Part shown: one piece after another, positions 1 through 7,260 of the stretch
Layout of the letters: every line of letters begins with the position of its first letter
Numbering within the stretch: the stretch's first letter is position 1
Translations under genes and position numbers: made by a program
The notes under the pieces: model-generated
The model's database searches: none
What the model was told of the DNA's origin: nothing
Seen by the model: only the letters and a program-made list of their open reading frames with translations
Assembly: GCA_029012165.1 (NCBI GenBank)
Contig: JAQXLO010000010.1
Coordinates: 1 to 36,716 of the forward strand
DNA length: 36,716 bases
Direction: 5' to 3'
From: Oscillospiraceae bacterium
GTDB lineage: Bacteria; Bacillota; Clostridia; Oscillospirales; Acutalibacteraceae

Positions 1-55
1 GGGTTCAAAACGCCGCCGCACGCAGACAGCAAAAGTCGGCGAAAAACCCTCCCGA

Positions 56-93
56 CGAGGCTGACGCCTCGCCACCCTCCCTCGCAGGGAGGG
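56..93. repeat. two adjacent perfect hairpins at the left window edge
   Basis: Bases 1-202 hold no gene I can support. They contain CGAGGC-TGAC-GCCTCG and, directly after it, CCCTCCCT-CGC-AGGGAGGG, both perfect inverted repeats. The second is followed by CTTTCGCTTT, so it could act as a weak terminator for a gene left of the window. It could equally be a dispersed intergenic palindrome of the sort common in Clostridia. I see no copy of it elsewhere in this window. Confidence 0.5.
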
Positions 94-202
94 CTTTCGC
101 TTTGTAAAACCAAACTTTCGCCGGACTTTTTCGACAGTCTGGCGAGCCTTCCCAAAGGCTTGACCGAAACTTTTAATCCCGCAAAAACCCGTGATAAATC
201 GG

Positions 203-242
203 AAAAGTCCGGCTTTCATCGTTGGATGAGAGCCGGACTTTT
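203..242 (-). terminator. terminator after the GH4 gene
   Basis: AAAAGTCCGGCTTTCATC and GATGAGAGCCGGACTTTT form an 18-bp stem with one mismatch around a GTTG loop. Runs of A on the left and T on the right flank it. It lies 11 bases past the stop codon of the leftward GH4 gene, so it probably ends the transcript of the six-gene minus-strand run. Confidence 0.8.
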
Positions 243-253
243 TGGTGTTTGAA

Positions 254-1537
254 TCAGTCTTTGAAGAACTGGGGCAGAAACGCTTTGTGCGCTTCCTTCA
301 TTTCCTCGAAGCAGCGCTGTGCCTTTTCCCAGTCGCCCACCAGCGGATGCACCAAAAGGGCATTGAGTGCGGCAGTGTCATCACCGTTCACACCCGCCTC
401 CACCGTGTAGCGCTCGTACTGCTTGACCGTCTGCATCATGGCAACCACATGGCGGTTGTCAATGGGGGCAATCTCGACGGGCTTCGCACCGTCCTTGCCG
501 ATCACACAAGCGACCTCGATCACATCGTCGGGTTCAAGGAACGGCAGTGTGTCGCCGTTCTTCACGTTGACGACCTGCACATTCTGCTTGTCGTTGGCAA
601 TGGCATCGATCAGGGAAACAGCAACGAGAGAATATTTATGACCGCCACGCTTATCCAGCAGAGCGGGCTTTACATACAGGTTGACGTCGGAATACATCTC
701 CAAAAGCTGTTCCTCGATCTCCATGCAAACCTGTGCACGGCTCTTTTCCGCTTTCTTAAGATAGTCAAGCTTTGCGGCACGGCAGTAGTAATACTGCAAG
801 TAGGAGGACGGAATGGCTCTGATGGCTTTCAGCGTTTCCAAAGAGAAGCCGTCATCCTTGATGTTTGCCATCACCTTGGGCGTGAAGCCCTCCCCAATCA
901 GCTTATCAATCAGCTCCTCGCCGTGCAGTCTCACCGAAGTGAACCAGCTGAGATGGTTCAGACCCACATAGGTGTATTCCATATCCTCGCCGACATCTTC
1001 CTTGGTATCGTCAATCATATCGATCGGCACATTGCAAAGACCGATACACTTGACATTGGTATGGTTCAAAACAAAATCGGTGATGATGCCGGACGGATTG
1101 GTGAAGTTGATGAGCCATGCATCGGGACAGATGGCTTCGATGCGCTCGCAAATATTTTTCATCACGGGGATGGTGCGCATCGCCTTGAAAAAGCCGCCGA
1201 TACCGGTGGTTTCCTGACCGATCAGGTCGTACTTGAGCGGGATGGTCTCGTCCAGATACCGTGCGGGCAGTTTGCCGACGCGGATCTGCGTGACCACGAA
1301 ATCCGCACCCTGCAGTGCTTCGTCCAGATCATCCGTCAGAAGTGTTTCGCAGTCGATGCCCGCCTTTTCCAAAATGCGGCAGCAAAGACCGCCGACAATG
1401 TTTCTCTTGCGGTCATCAATGTCCATAAAGGAAATCTTCTTGAGTTTCAGGGAATCCTGTGCCTTCAAAAAACCATCCACCAACTCCGGGCAATAGGTGC
1501 TGCCGGAACCGATGACTGCAACTGTAATTTCTTTCAT
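254..1537 (-). CDS. glycoside hydrolase family 4, 6-phospho-beta-glucosidase type
   Basis: The 427-residue product has the full length of GH4 enzymes, which are cytoplasmic and need NAD+, a divalent metal and usually a 6-phospho-sugar. They cleave by oxidation at C3 and elimination. The N-terminus VIGSGSTY is the Rossmann dinucleotide loop. NFTNPSG precedes GLCNVPI, whose Cys is the usual metal ligand. The CN(V/I)P form is typical of 6-phospho-beta-glucosidases, unlike the CHS form of alpha-galactosidases. GLNHLSW supplies the metal-binding His. It is the last gene of the run and follows a sugar kinase by 48 bases. No PTS is visible, so its phosphorylated substrate might come from that kinase (inference). 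The Shine-Dalgarno AAGGAGGGA lies far from the ATG, with a perfect hairpin between them. Family is certain, substrate is not. Confidence 0.9.
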   Translation of the reverse strand: MKEITVAVIGSGSTYCPELVDGFLKAQDSLKLKKISFMDIDDRKRNIVGGLCCRILEKAGIDCETLLTDDLDEALQGADFVVTQIRVGKLPARYLDETIPLKYDLIGQETTGIGGFFKAMRTIPVMKNICERIEAICPDAWLINFTNPSGIITDFVLNHTNVKCIGLCNVPIDMIDDTKEDVGEDMEYTYVGLNHLSWFTSVRLHGEELIDKLIGEGFTPKVMANIKDDGFSLETLKAIRAIPSSYLQYYYCRAAKLDYLKKAEKSRAQVCMEIEEQLLEMYSDVNLYVKPALLDKRGGHKYSLVAVSLIDAIANDKQNVQVVNVKNGDTLPFLEPDDVIEVACVIGKDGAKPVEIAPIDNRHVVAMMQTVKQYERYTVEAGVNGDDTAALNALLVHPLVGDWEKAQRCFEEMKEAHKAFLPQFFKD

Positions 1538-1570
1538 ACTGCTTTGACGCCGATGGGCGTCTCCCTCCTT
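1538..1570 (-). promoter_or_regulatory. ribosome binding site separated from ATG by a hairpin
   Basis: Reading leftward, AAGGAGGGA is followed at once by GACGCC-CATC-GGCGTC, a perfect 6-bp stem with a four-base loop. Then come AAAGCAGT and the ATG of the GH4 gene. In linear form the GGAGG lies about 26 bases from the ATG, too far for normal initiation. With the hairpin folded, about 10 unpaired bases remain, close to ideal. No alternative start codon lies in frame between them. Confidence 0.7.
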
Positions 1571-1585
1571 TTATGTAATACTATT

Positions 1586-2530
1586 TTATTGCTGTACATA
1601 GTCCTGCATGATCCAGTTGATACAGCCCACAACAGGCGGTACGTCCAACTTGATGAAGCAGAATTTACGAGCGGAATACTGTGCGACTTTTTCCCGGATG
1701 GCATCGAGATACTTCTTGCTCGGCAGTTTGGTGAGGATGGAGCCGGAAAGTACGACCTCGATCTCGTCGCCGTCAAACTGAAGCTGATTGGCATGAGCGA
1801 CGATCAGCCTTGCACTGCGCTCCGCCATCCTATCGAGAATCTGCATTGCCGCTTCGTCCCCGTCCTCCAGCGCTTCAAAGAAACAGTCGATCAGCGCACG
1901 GATATGATCCTCTGCGTCCTCGGACTCGAAAGCACTCACCGCAGACAGGAAATCCTCTCGGCTGTGCAGGTCGAAACGATTGAAATACATTCCGGTCATG
2001 GACGTCTCCAGGATACCGAGATAGACATCATCGTAAATCGCACGATACGCCTCGGTCGCAATCCAGTGGCCGTTGCCCATATCGCCGGAAAACTCGCTGA
2101 GCCCCGCCAACTGGAGCATTCTGCCCGTGGAGTCGATGGCGTTGCAGCAAGTGCCTGTGCCGTTGTTCAGTCCGATGGCGGCGCCGGAAATGCTGCCGGC
2201 TTTCACAACAATGAAACCGTCGTTGAAAATTTCAAAATGCTTCAATCCCTTGGCACGCAAACGTTCAAAGAGCGCATCGTGCTGGAACGGGTGATCTACG
2301 CCGGCAAGTCCCATCAGGGTAAAGCCCACATCCTCCAGCGTTTTCCCCGCTTCCCGGAGAAGCCCGGTAAGCCCCTCCCAGATAATCTGTGCCGCTTCGT
2401 CAAAAGAGCCTTCCAGATTTTCATGGTTGCTGCCCGGGGTTTTGTAGTCTGCGACAATCTCTTTGTTTTCATTGAACAGGGCGTAGTATGTTTTGGTACC
2501 GCCGCCGTCTACGCCGATATAGTAGCTCAT
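1586..2530 (-). CDS. BadF/BadG-family sugar kinase (N-acetylglucosamine kinase-like)
   Basis: This 314-residue protein has the ASKHA ATPase fold: GVDGGGTKT is the phosphate-1 loop at residues 6-14, NNGTGTCC is the phosphate-2 loop, and SGSIL near the C-terminus is the adenosine loop. Members of this Pfam family (BcrAD_BadFG) include N-acetylglucosamine and glucosamine kinases, which phosphorylate amino sugars in the cytoplasm. The single-domain length fits the kinase branch rather than the dehydratase activators. Its ATG overlaps the TGA of the GH109-like gene in an ATGA, so the two are translationally coupled. This suggests it phosphorylates a sugar released by that enzyme (inference). The exact sugar cannot be read from sequence. 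Confidence 0.8.
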   Translation of the reverse strand: MSYYIGVDGGGTKTYYALFNENKEIVADYKTPGSNHENLEGSFDEAAQIIWEGLTGLLREAGKTLEDVGFTLMGLAGVDHPFQHDALFERLRAKGLKHFEIFNDGFIVVKAGSISGAAIGLNNGTGTCCNAIDSTGRMLQLAGLSEFSGDMGNGHWIATEAYRAIYDDVYLGILETSMTGMYFNRFDLHSREDFLSAVSAFESEDAEDHIRALIDCFFEALEDGDEAAMQILDRMAERSARLIVAHANQLQFDGDEIEVVLSGSILTKLPSKKYLDAIREKVAQYSARKFCFIKLDVPPVVGCINWIMQDYVQQ

Positions 2531-3786
2531 TGCTTTTCCTCCTCAAAATAATCCATGCACACTTCTTCCAGACAGAAAATGCCTCTGTGATACGGTTCAC
2601 GGTCGATCCACATTCCGTTGGTAAAATCCGGGATGGGCACAGGCATACCGCCCATGGCGGCTGACTGCTCGGAAAGGCAGGTCACCGCCATCCACGCCGC
2701 CGTATCGTAAACGTCAATGGGCGGCTGATGATGATGGACCACCGAATCCACAAAAGCCGACATCACCAGAAAGTCCATGCCGCCGTGACCGCCGTGGACA
2801 CCGTCCACCTGATATTTTTTCCACAGGGGATGCTCAAACTTTTCAATGTCCTCGGCGAAGGGATAAAACTGCGGCTCCCTGCCCTTTTCCCCCATGGTGT
2901 CCAGGAAATATTCGCCGCCATGGCTGTTCTCCTGAAAGATGCCCCGTGTCCCCTCGATCACATAGTTTCTCGAATAGGGTCTGGGCAAACTGCAATCGTG
3001 ATGCAGGGTGATGGTCTCGCCGTTGGCACACCGGATCATCGTAGTCGTCACATCGCCCTGATTAAAGGGGTACTCGGTGATATCATAGTCGGCGCCTTTC
3101 GTATCCCGAAGGTACACGTTCAGACCTCTCGACTTGCTGGTCATGGAGCAAAGCGTGAGCATACGGTTGCCCCGGTTGACGCCGATCAGTTTGCAGATGG
3201 GACCGAGCTGGTGTGTCGGGTACAGTTCCCCGTTGCGGTGCATGAAGTTGAACAGTCTGCCGTGGCGGTTCTCTCTGCCGGAGGTGATCTCCTCACGCAG
3301 GTCGTGACGATAGCCGCCCTCCAGGTGGACGACCTCGCCGAACATTCCCTGCTTGACCATATGGAACAGCGCCATCTCGTTGCGGTCGTAGCAGCAGTTT
3401 TCCAACAGCATACAAAACTTGCCGCTCTCCTCGCTGGCACGAACCATTTGCCAGCACTCCTCGATAGAGGCCGCGCCGCCGACTTCGATGGCCACGTGCT
3501 TGCCCGCACGCATGGAATCGGTCGCAATGCGTGCGTGGGTGATCCATGTGGTAAAGCAAAGGATTGCTTCGATATCCTCCCGCTTGAGCAGTTCTTTATA
3601 GTCCAGATACATCTCGGGCGCTTCGCCGGTCTTTTCTTCGACAATTTTCACGCCCTGCTGTGCACGATCCTCGTACTTGTCGCAGACCGCCGCCACACGC
3701 ACACCGGGAATATCCAAAAACTCCCGCAGATTTCCGCACCCTCGTCCGCCGAGACCGATCACGCCGAAATTGGTTTTCTTCTCCAT
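2527..3786 (-). CDS. Gfo/Idh/MocA-fold protein, GH109-like (alpha-N-acetylgalactosaminidase)
   Basis: The 419-residue protein begins with a Rossmann NAD-binding loop (GVIGLGGRG, residues 9-17), followed by the C-terminal alpha/beta domain of Gfo/Idh/MocA enzymes. Several segments match what I recall of GH109: NGELYPTHQLGP, a following NRGNRM, HGGHGGMDFLV, and a late PDFTNGMW. GH109 enzymes hold NAD(H) tightly and hydrolyse terminal alpha-GalNAc, as in blood-group A antigen and mucins. No signal peptide is visible, so it would act on imported oligosaccharides or glycopeptides. It sits between a small membrane protein gene (11 bases away) and the sugar kinase (4-base overlap). A good AGGAGG precedes the ATG. 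Plain sugar dehydrogenase activity is the main alternative. Confidence 0.7.
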   Translation of the reverse strand: MEKKTNFGVIGLGGRGCGNLREFLDIPGVRVAAVCDKYEDRAQQGVKIVEEKTGEAPEMYLDYKELLKREDIEAILCFTTWITHARIATDSMRAGKHVAIEVGGAASIEECWQMVRASEESGKFCMLLENCCYDRNEMALFHMVKQGMFGEVVHLEGGYRHDLREEITSGRENRHGRLFNFMHRNGELYPTHQLGPICKLIGVNRGNRMLTLCSMTSKSRGLNVYLRDTKGADYDITEYPFNQGDVTTTMIRCANGETITLHHDCSLPRPYSRNYVIEGTRGIFQENSHGGEYFLDTMGEKGREPQFYPFAEDIEKFEHPLWKKYQVDGVHGGHGGMDFLVMSAFVDSVVHHHQPPIDVYDTAAWMAVTCLSEQSAAMGGMPVPIPDFTNGMWIDREPYHRGIFCLEEVCMDYFEEEKQ

Positions 3787-3797
3787 CTAATCCTCCT

Positions 3798-4340
3798 CTA
3801 TTTCAAGCGAAACAGCTTTTTAAATCGCTTTTGCCACCTGCGCAGGTACTCGCCCACAAACAGGGTCAGGCAATAATCATATCCCACAAACGCCACTGCA
3901 CCCACGCCCAACAGCACGGGCACCGCCGCTTTGCCATACTTGTCGATTTCTTCAAACTCGATGCCCATAAAGCGGATCATGAGATAATACGCCGCCGTCA
4001 TCACCACGGAAAACAGCAAAAGCTTTGCGATCCACTCCACAGAGCGCTTACGGATATGCTTCTCCATAACGGCCTTCAGGATGGGATAATATCCGAAGAA
4101 AACCACATACAGGATTGCGGCTTCCTTCGACGGGATGACCAGCATCGCCAAAATACTGACGGCCACATAGATGCCGAACGCCCAACCCTTGCCCATTTCC
4201 AAAACAGCAAAGATCAAAAATATGCCGGCAACCGCCGGTGCGGCGATCGTCGCAGAGGGAAAGATGGCAAACAAAAACATGATTACCAGCGACAGCGCCG
4301 CCAAAATTCCGCCCAAGGCGGTTTTAGAAGCTTGTTTCAT
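3798..4340 (-). CDS. small multi-pass membrane protein, function unknown
   Basis: The 180-residue product has about six hydrophobic segments, roughly residues 8-30, 33-52, 55-73, 77-98, 108-130 and 140-165. Its general shape is that of a small carrier or an ECF-transporter S component, but no defining motif is visible. The tracked ORF starts at a GTG. The ATG one codon later is better spaced (7 bases) from GAGG, so I start there. It ends in TAG, followed at once by the AGGAGG of the next gene, which shows that TAG is a normal stop here. It lies 9 bases after the J-like gene and probably belongs with it and DUF5685. Confidence 0.75.
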   Translation of the reverse strand: MKQASKTALGGILAALSLVIMFLFAIFPSATIAAPAVAGIFLIFAVLEMGKGWAFGIYVAVSILAMLVIPSKEAAILYVVFFGYYPILKAVMEKHIRKRSVEWIAKLLLFSVVMTAAYYLMIRFMGIEFEEIDKYGKAAVPVLLGVGAVAFVGYDYCLTLFVGEYLRRWQKRFKKLFRLK

Positions 4341-4349
4341 CACGATTCC

Positions 4350-4946
4350 TCAACAACAGCTGATCAGGTCGCCGCCCATGCATTCACAGCAGCAGTCGGC
4401 GCAAAGAAGTCCCGTGCACACGTCACAGGCCGATGTCCCCTGCCTGCCCGTCTGCCGTGCCGTCCGATAGCCGCCGGAGCCGGAGTTTTGGATCTGCGTA
4501 TAGGCTGCTCTGTATTCCTGATTGGAAGGATCCAGTCTGCACGCTGCGGAAAAATTGCCCGCCGCTTCTTCCAGCCAGCCCTTCCTTTGCTGTACGCAGC
4601 CTTTCAAAAAAAACCATTCCGCACTGCGACCGCTTTCCGGGATCCCGTCCAGCAGCGTCTGTGCATCATCCAGTCTGCCCTCACGCACCTTGGCACGGAT
4701 ATCCGAGAAATCCGAGGGCGGCACATAGCTGTTCCCCGTACTGTATGCGCCCTGCCCACCGCCGGAGCGGGTCAAAATGATCGCATCATATGCCCCGTCC
4801 AGCTCCTGCATTTTCTGCTTTGCGTATTCCACATTGACGCCTGCATCAATCTGCTGCTGATACCGCCTCGCCTGATAGCGGTACGCTTCACGGATCTGGT
4901 CATCCGTTGCGTTTTCGGAGACGCCGAGAACAGTGAAAGGATTCAT
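4350..4946 (-). CDS. J-domain-like protein lacking HPD, with Cys-rich tail
   Basis: The N-terminal 60 residues read like a DnaJ J-domain (NPFTVLGVSENATDDQIREAY), including the helix II and helix III positions. The HPD tripeptide that stimulates Hsp70 ATPase is replaced by QQQ at about residues 30-32, so classical co-chaperone function is doubtful. The middle (about 85-150) is helical with TPR-like spacing (FFLKGCVQQRKG, FSAACRLDPSNQEY). The last 25 residues hold nine cysteines, including a CCC run and a terminal CC, suggesting metal binding or membrane attachment. Its ATG overlaps the stop of the DUF5685 gene (ATGA), and AGGAGGTGG precedes it. I recall this type beside DUF5685 in other Clostridia, but cannot check here. 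Confidence 0.75.
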   Translation of the reverse strand: MNPFTVLGVSENATDDQIREAYRYQARRYQQQIDAGVNVEYAKQKMQELDGAYDAIILTRSGGGQGAYSTGNSYVPPSDFSDIRAKVREGRLDDAQTLLDGIPESGRSAEWFFLKGCVQQRKGWLEEAAGNFSAACRLDPSNQEYRAAYTQIQNSGSGGYRTARQTGRQGTSACDVCTGLLCADCCCECMGGDLISCC

Positions 4947-5794
4947 TTGTCCACCTCCTGACTTTTATGGGCACCTGTCACATACAGCGCCGAGTTGTAT
5001 AGTCCGTTGAATAATACATTATATATAAGCGCCTCGTTCTGACCGAATTGCAGTCGGTCGAAGCAGCGAAGCATCTCCCCGATGTTCAGGTTCAAAAGGT
5101 ACATCCCGTATGCGGAGAAATCCGTATCGGTTTGCCGGAACTTTTCCATCAAAGGATTGAAGTTTCTGCGGCGAATATCCTTTTCGATATCGTCCACGGC
5201 GTCGATCACATAGACAAATTTGCCCAGCAGGTAAAACATATGCTGCAAATCTTCGTTCCCCGACCGCAGAGCCACCAGCCTTCGCAGGGCATCGGCCGAC
5301 GGTTCCGCCGCCGCATCCGCAGTGCAGGACAAATCCTTCTCGCAGTCTGCCTGTCGGCGCATGGCATCGGCAATGACACGCTCCGCCTGCGGCTGTGCTT
5401 TCTGCGCTTTTTTATGCATACACCAGACAGCGGGGTACAGCAGCGCAGCGCCTATCTTTCGCACGAAGCCTGCATCGTGCAGGTCGTCCAGTATTTTATA
5501 GTATGCCATCAAAACAGAGACATCGGCGCAGAAATCCAAGGTTTCATTTTTTTCGCAGGCATAGCATTTTTTGCAGGGATTATAGCAGCAGCGGGACGGG
5601 TGCATCGGTGTGCAGTCCTGCGATGCGGACAGCAGGCACAGCGCCATAAATGCGGCATCATACGTCAAAAAGAGCTGACCGAACGGTGAATACCGGCGCA
5701 GGAGCGATTTGCACAGGGAGCAATACACGCCCTTGTATACATCGTACTCCTTGAATTTCAGCTCCGGCTTATACGCTCTGACATATCCGAACAC
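4943..5794 (-). CDS. DUF5685 family protein with two Asp-rich motifs
   Basis: The protein starts VFGYVRAYKPELKFKEYD, the usual beginning of DUF5685, whose function I do not know. I choose the GTG at 5792-5794. The tracked start and the ATG at 5798-5800 fit poorly, because GGAGG touches that ATG directly but lies six bases from the GTG. Cysteines cluster at CSLC (25-28) and CCYNPCKKCYAC (69-80), a likely metal site. The rest is helical, with ILDDLHD (about 101-107) and IDAVDDIEKDIRRRNFNP (about 197-214). Those two blocks resemble the Asp-rich Mg-diphosphate motifs of squalene/phytoene synthases. It is the first gene of the six-gene minus-strand run. The 283-residue length seems complete. Confidence 0.85.
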   Translation of the reverse strand: MFGYVRAYKPELKFKEYDVYKGVYCSLCKSLLRRYSPFGQLFLTYDAAFMALCLLSASQDCTPMHPSRCCYNPCKKCYACEKNETLDFCADVSVLMAYYKILDDLHDAGFVRKIGAALLYPAVWCMHKKAQKAQPQAERVIADAMRRQADCEKDLSCTADAAAEPSADALRRLVALRSGNEDLQHMFYLLGKFVYVIDAVDDIEKDIRRRNFNPLMEKFRQTDTDFSAYGMYLLNLNIGEMLRCFDRLQFGQNEALIYNVLFNGLYNSALYVTGAHKSQEVDK

Positions 5795-5828
5795 GCACAT
5801 CCTCCGTTCCGTTTGATTCGATGGAGAT

Positions 5829-5834
5829 ATTATA
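5829..5834 (-). promoter_or_regulatory. possible -10 box for the DUF5685-led operon
   Basis: TATAAT occurs on the minus strand 35 bases before the GTG start of DUF5685. Spacing of 17 gives only ATCCAT as -35, which is poor, so the promoter may be weak or factor-dependent. Confidence 0.45.
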
Positions 5835-5875
5835 CTATATTCTCCCCGAAAATGGATGAACACATTATGAATTTT

Positions 5876-5932
5876 TTAAGGCAATACCGCAAAATTGAGG
5901 TGTGCGCCGCAATTTGTGCGGCGTAGCCTTAA
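5876..5932. repeat. dispersed palindromic element, copy A
   Basis: TTAAGGC at the left and GCCTTAA at the right form terminal inverted repeats around CCGCAAAATTGAGG.. and ..CCGCAATTTGTGCGG. It belongs to the same family as the copies near 25028, 29450-29536 and 36617. Its right end supplies the TAA stop codon of melA. It may work as a stem-loop at the mRNA 3' end. Confidence 0.75.
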
Positions 5933-7248
5933 TGATATTTCGGAAGCCAGTCGCCGTGTGCCTCGATCAGATCATCGCAAAGGCGAACTATATCGTCAAT
6001 CGACAGCTCGGAGGAGCAATGCGGGTCGAGCATCGCCGCCTGATAGATATGTTCCTTTTTCCGTGTGACCGCCGCCTCGATGGTCAGCAGCTGGACGTTG
6101 ATCTCCGTGCGGTTCATGGCCGCCAGCTGTACCGGCAGCGCAGGCTGGGCGCAGGGCTGTACGCCTGCATGATTGACAAGACACGCCACCTCCACACAGG
6201 CTTCACGGGGCAAATTGGGAATCAGACCGCTTGTGTTCAGGACATTGCCGCCGATTTTATACGGAACATCCGTCACGATAGCCTCCATGATCCCCGACGC
6301 ATACTCCCGGGTGCGCTCGTGGGTGACATCGCCGCACAGATACTTTTCCTTGTCCTCGTTCCAGCGTCTGATCTGCTCCACACAGCGGCGGGGGTACTCG
6401 TCCAGCGGGATATTGTACCGCTCGATGAGTTCGGGATATTTGGACTTGATGAAGAAATTGTTGTATTCCGCATTATGTTCGCTCGACTCGGTGCAGTAGA
6501 AGCCCAGTCTGCGGATATATTCGTAACGCACAAGATCCTTGCAGTCCTTGTCGTTCTCTAACTTTTCAATCGCACGGCGGCGGATCTCGGGGTACAGATC
6601 TGTGCCGTCGGCATTGCGCACTTCCAGCAGCCAGCCCATATGGTTGATGCCGGCGATACGCTCGAAAATCGGCTCTTGAAATTCAATGCCCAGATCCTTT
6701 AAAAGATGGCGGGAGCAGACCTGTACGCTGTGGCAAAGACCGACTGTATTCACGCCGGTATAGCGCTGCATATAGCCCGAGAGCATCGCCATGGGATTGG
6801 TGTAGTTGAGGAACAGCGCATCCGGGCAGACTTCCTGCATATCCTCGGCAAAATCATGCAGCACGGGAATGGTACGCAGAGCACGGAAAATACCGCCGAT
6901 GCCTGTGGTGTCGGCAATGGTCTGGCGAAGACCGTACTTTTTCGGCACCTCAAAGTCGATGATGGTGCAGGGGTCATACAGCCCGACCTGAATCGCATTG
7001 ACGACAAAATCCGCACCCTTCAGCGCCGCTTTGCGGTTTTCCACACCGAGATACGCATGGACAACCGCACGGTTTTCGTTGATATTTTTATTGAGTGTGT
7101 TGACCATCAGCTCCGACTGTTCCAGCCGTTCCGGGTCAATATCGTACAGGGCGATCTCACATTCCCGCAGCGCAGGCACACACAGGACATCGCCGATCAC
7201 ATTTTTGGCAAATACGGTGCTTCCCGCACCCATAAAAGTCAGCTTCAT
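5929..7248 (-). CDS. melA: alpha-galactosidase, glycoside hydrolase family 4
   Basis: The 439-residue protein resembles E. coli MelA along its length. It has the Rossmann start FMGAGSTVFAKN and the segments PCTIIDFEVPKKYGL, LNYTNPMAM, GLCHSVQ (metal Cys and the CHS signature of alpha-galactosidases), GINHMGW (metal His), PLDEYPRRCVEQ and the closing HGDWLPKYH. The enzyme hydrolyses melibiose- and raffinose-type or host alpha-galactosides in the cytoplasm, using NAD+ and Mn2+. It is downstream of the SIS-protein gene by 12 bases and presumably shares its promoter. GAGGG lies nine bases before the ATG. The stop codon lies inside repeat copy A. This is the GH4 gene of the window whose substrate is clearest. 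Confidence 0.92.
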   Translation of the reverse strand: MKLTFMGAGSTVFAKNVIGDVLCVPALRECEIALYDIDPERLEQSELMVNTLNKNINENRAVVHAYLGVENRKAALKGADFVVNAIQVGLYDPCTIIDFEVPKKYGLRQTIADTTGIGGIFRALRTIPVLHDFAEDMQEVCPDALFLNYTNPMAMLSGYMQRYTGVNTVGLCHSVQVCSRHLLKDLGIEFQEPIFERIAGINHMGWLLEVRNADGTDLYPEIRRRAIEKLENDKDCKDLVRYEYIRRLGFYCTESSEHNAEYNNFFIKSKYPELIERYNIPLDEYPRRCVEQIRRWNEDKEKYLCGDVTHERTREYASGIMEAIVTDVPYKIGGNVLNTSGLIPNLPREACVEVACLVNHAGVQPCAQPALPVQLAAMNRTEINVQLLTIEAAVTRKKEHIYQAAMLDPHCSSELSIDDIVRLCDDLIEAHGDWLPKYH

Positions 7249-7260
7249 ACGTTTTTACCC

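Noticed and set aside
242-2551. 769-residue plus-strand ORF
   Set aside because: It lies across the GH4 and kinase genes on the other strand, shows no domain, and is His/Leu/Gln-rich as is typical of antisense frames in GC-rich genes.
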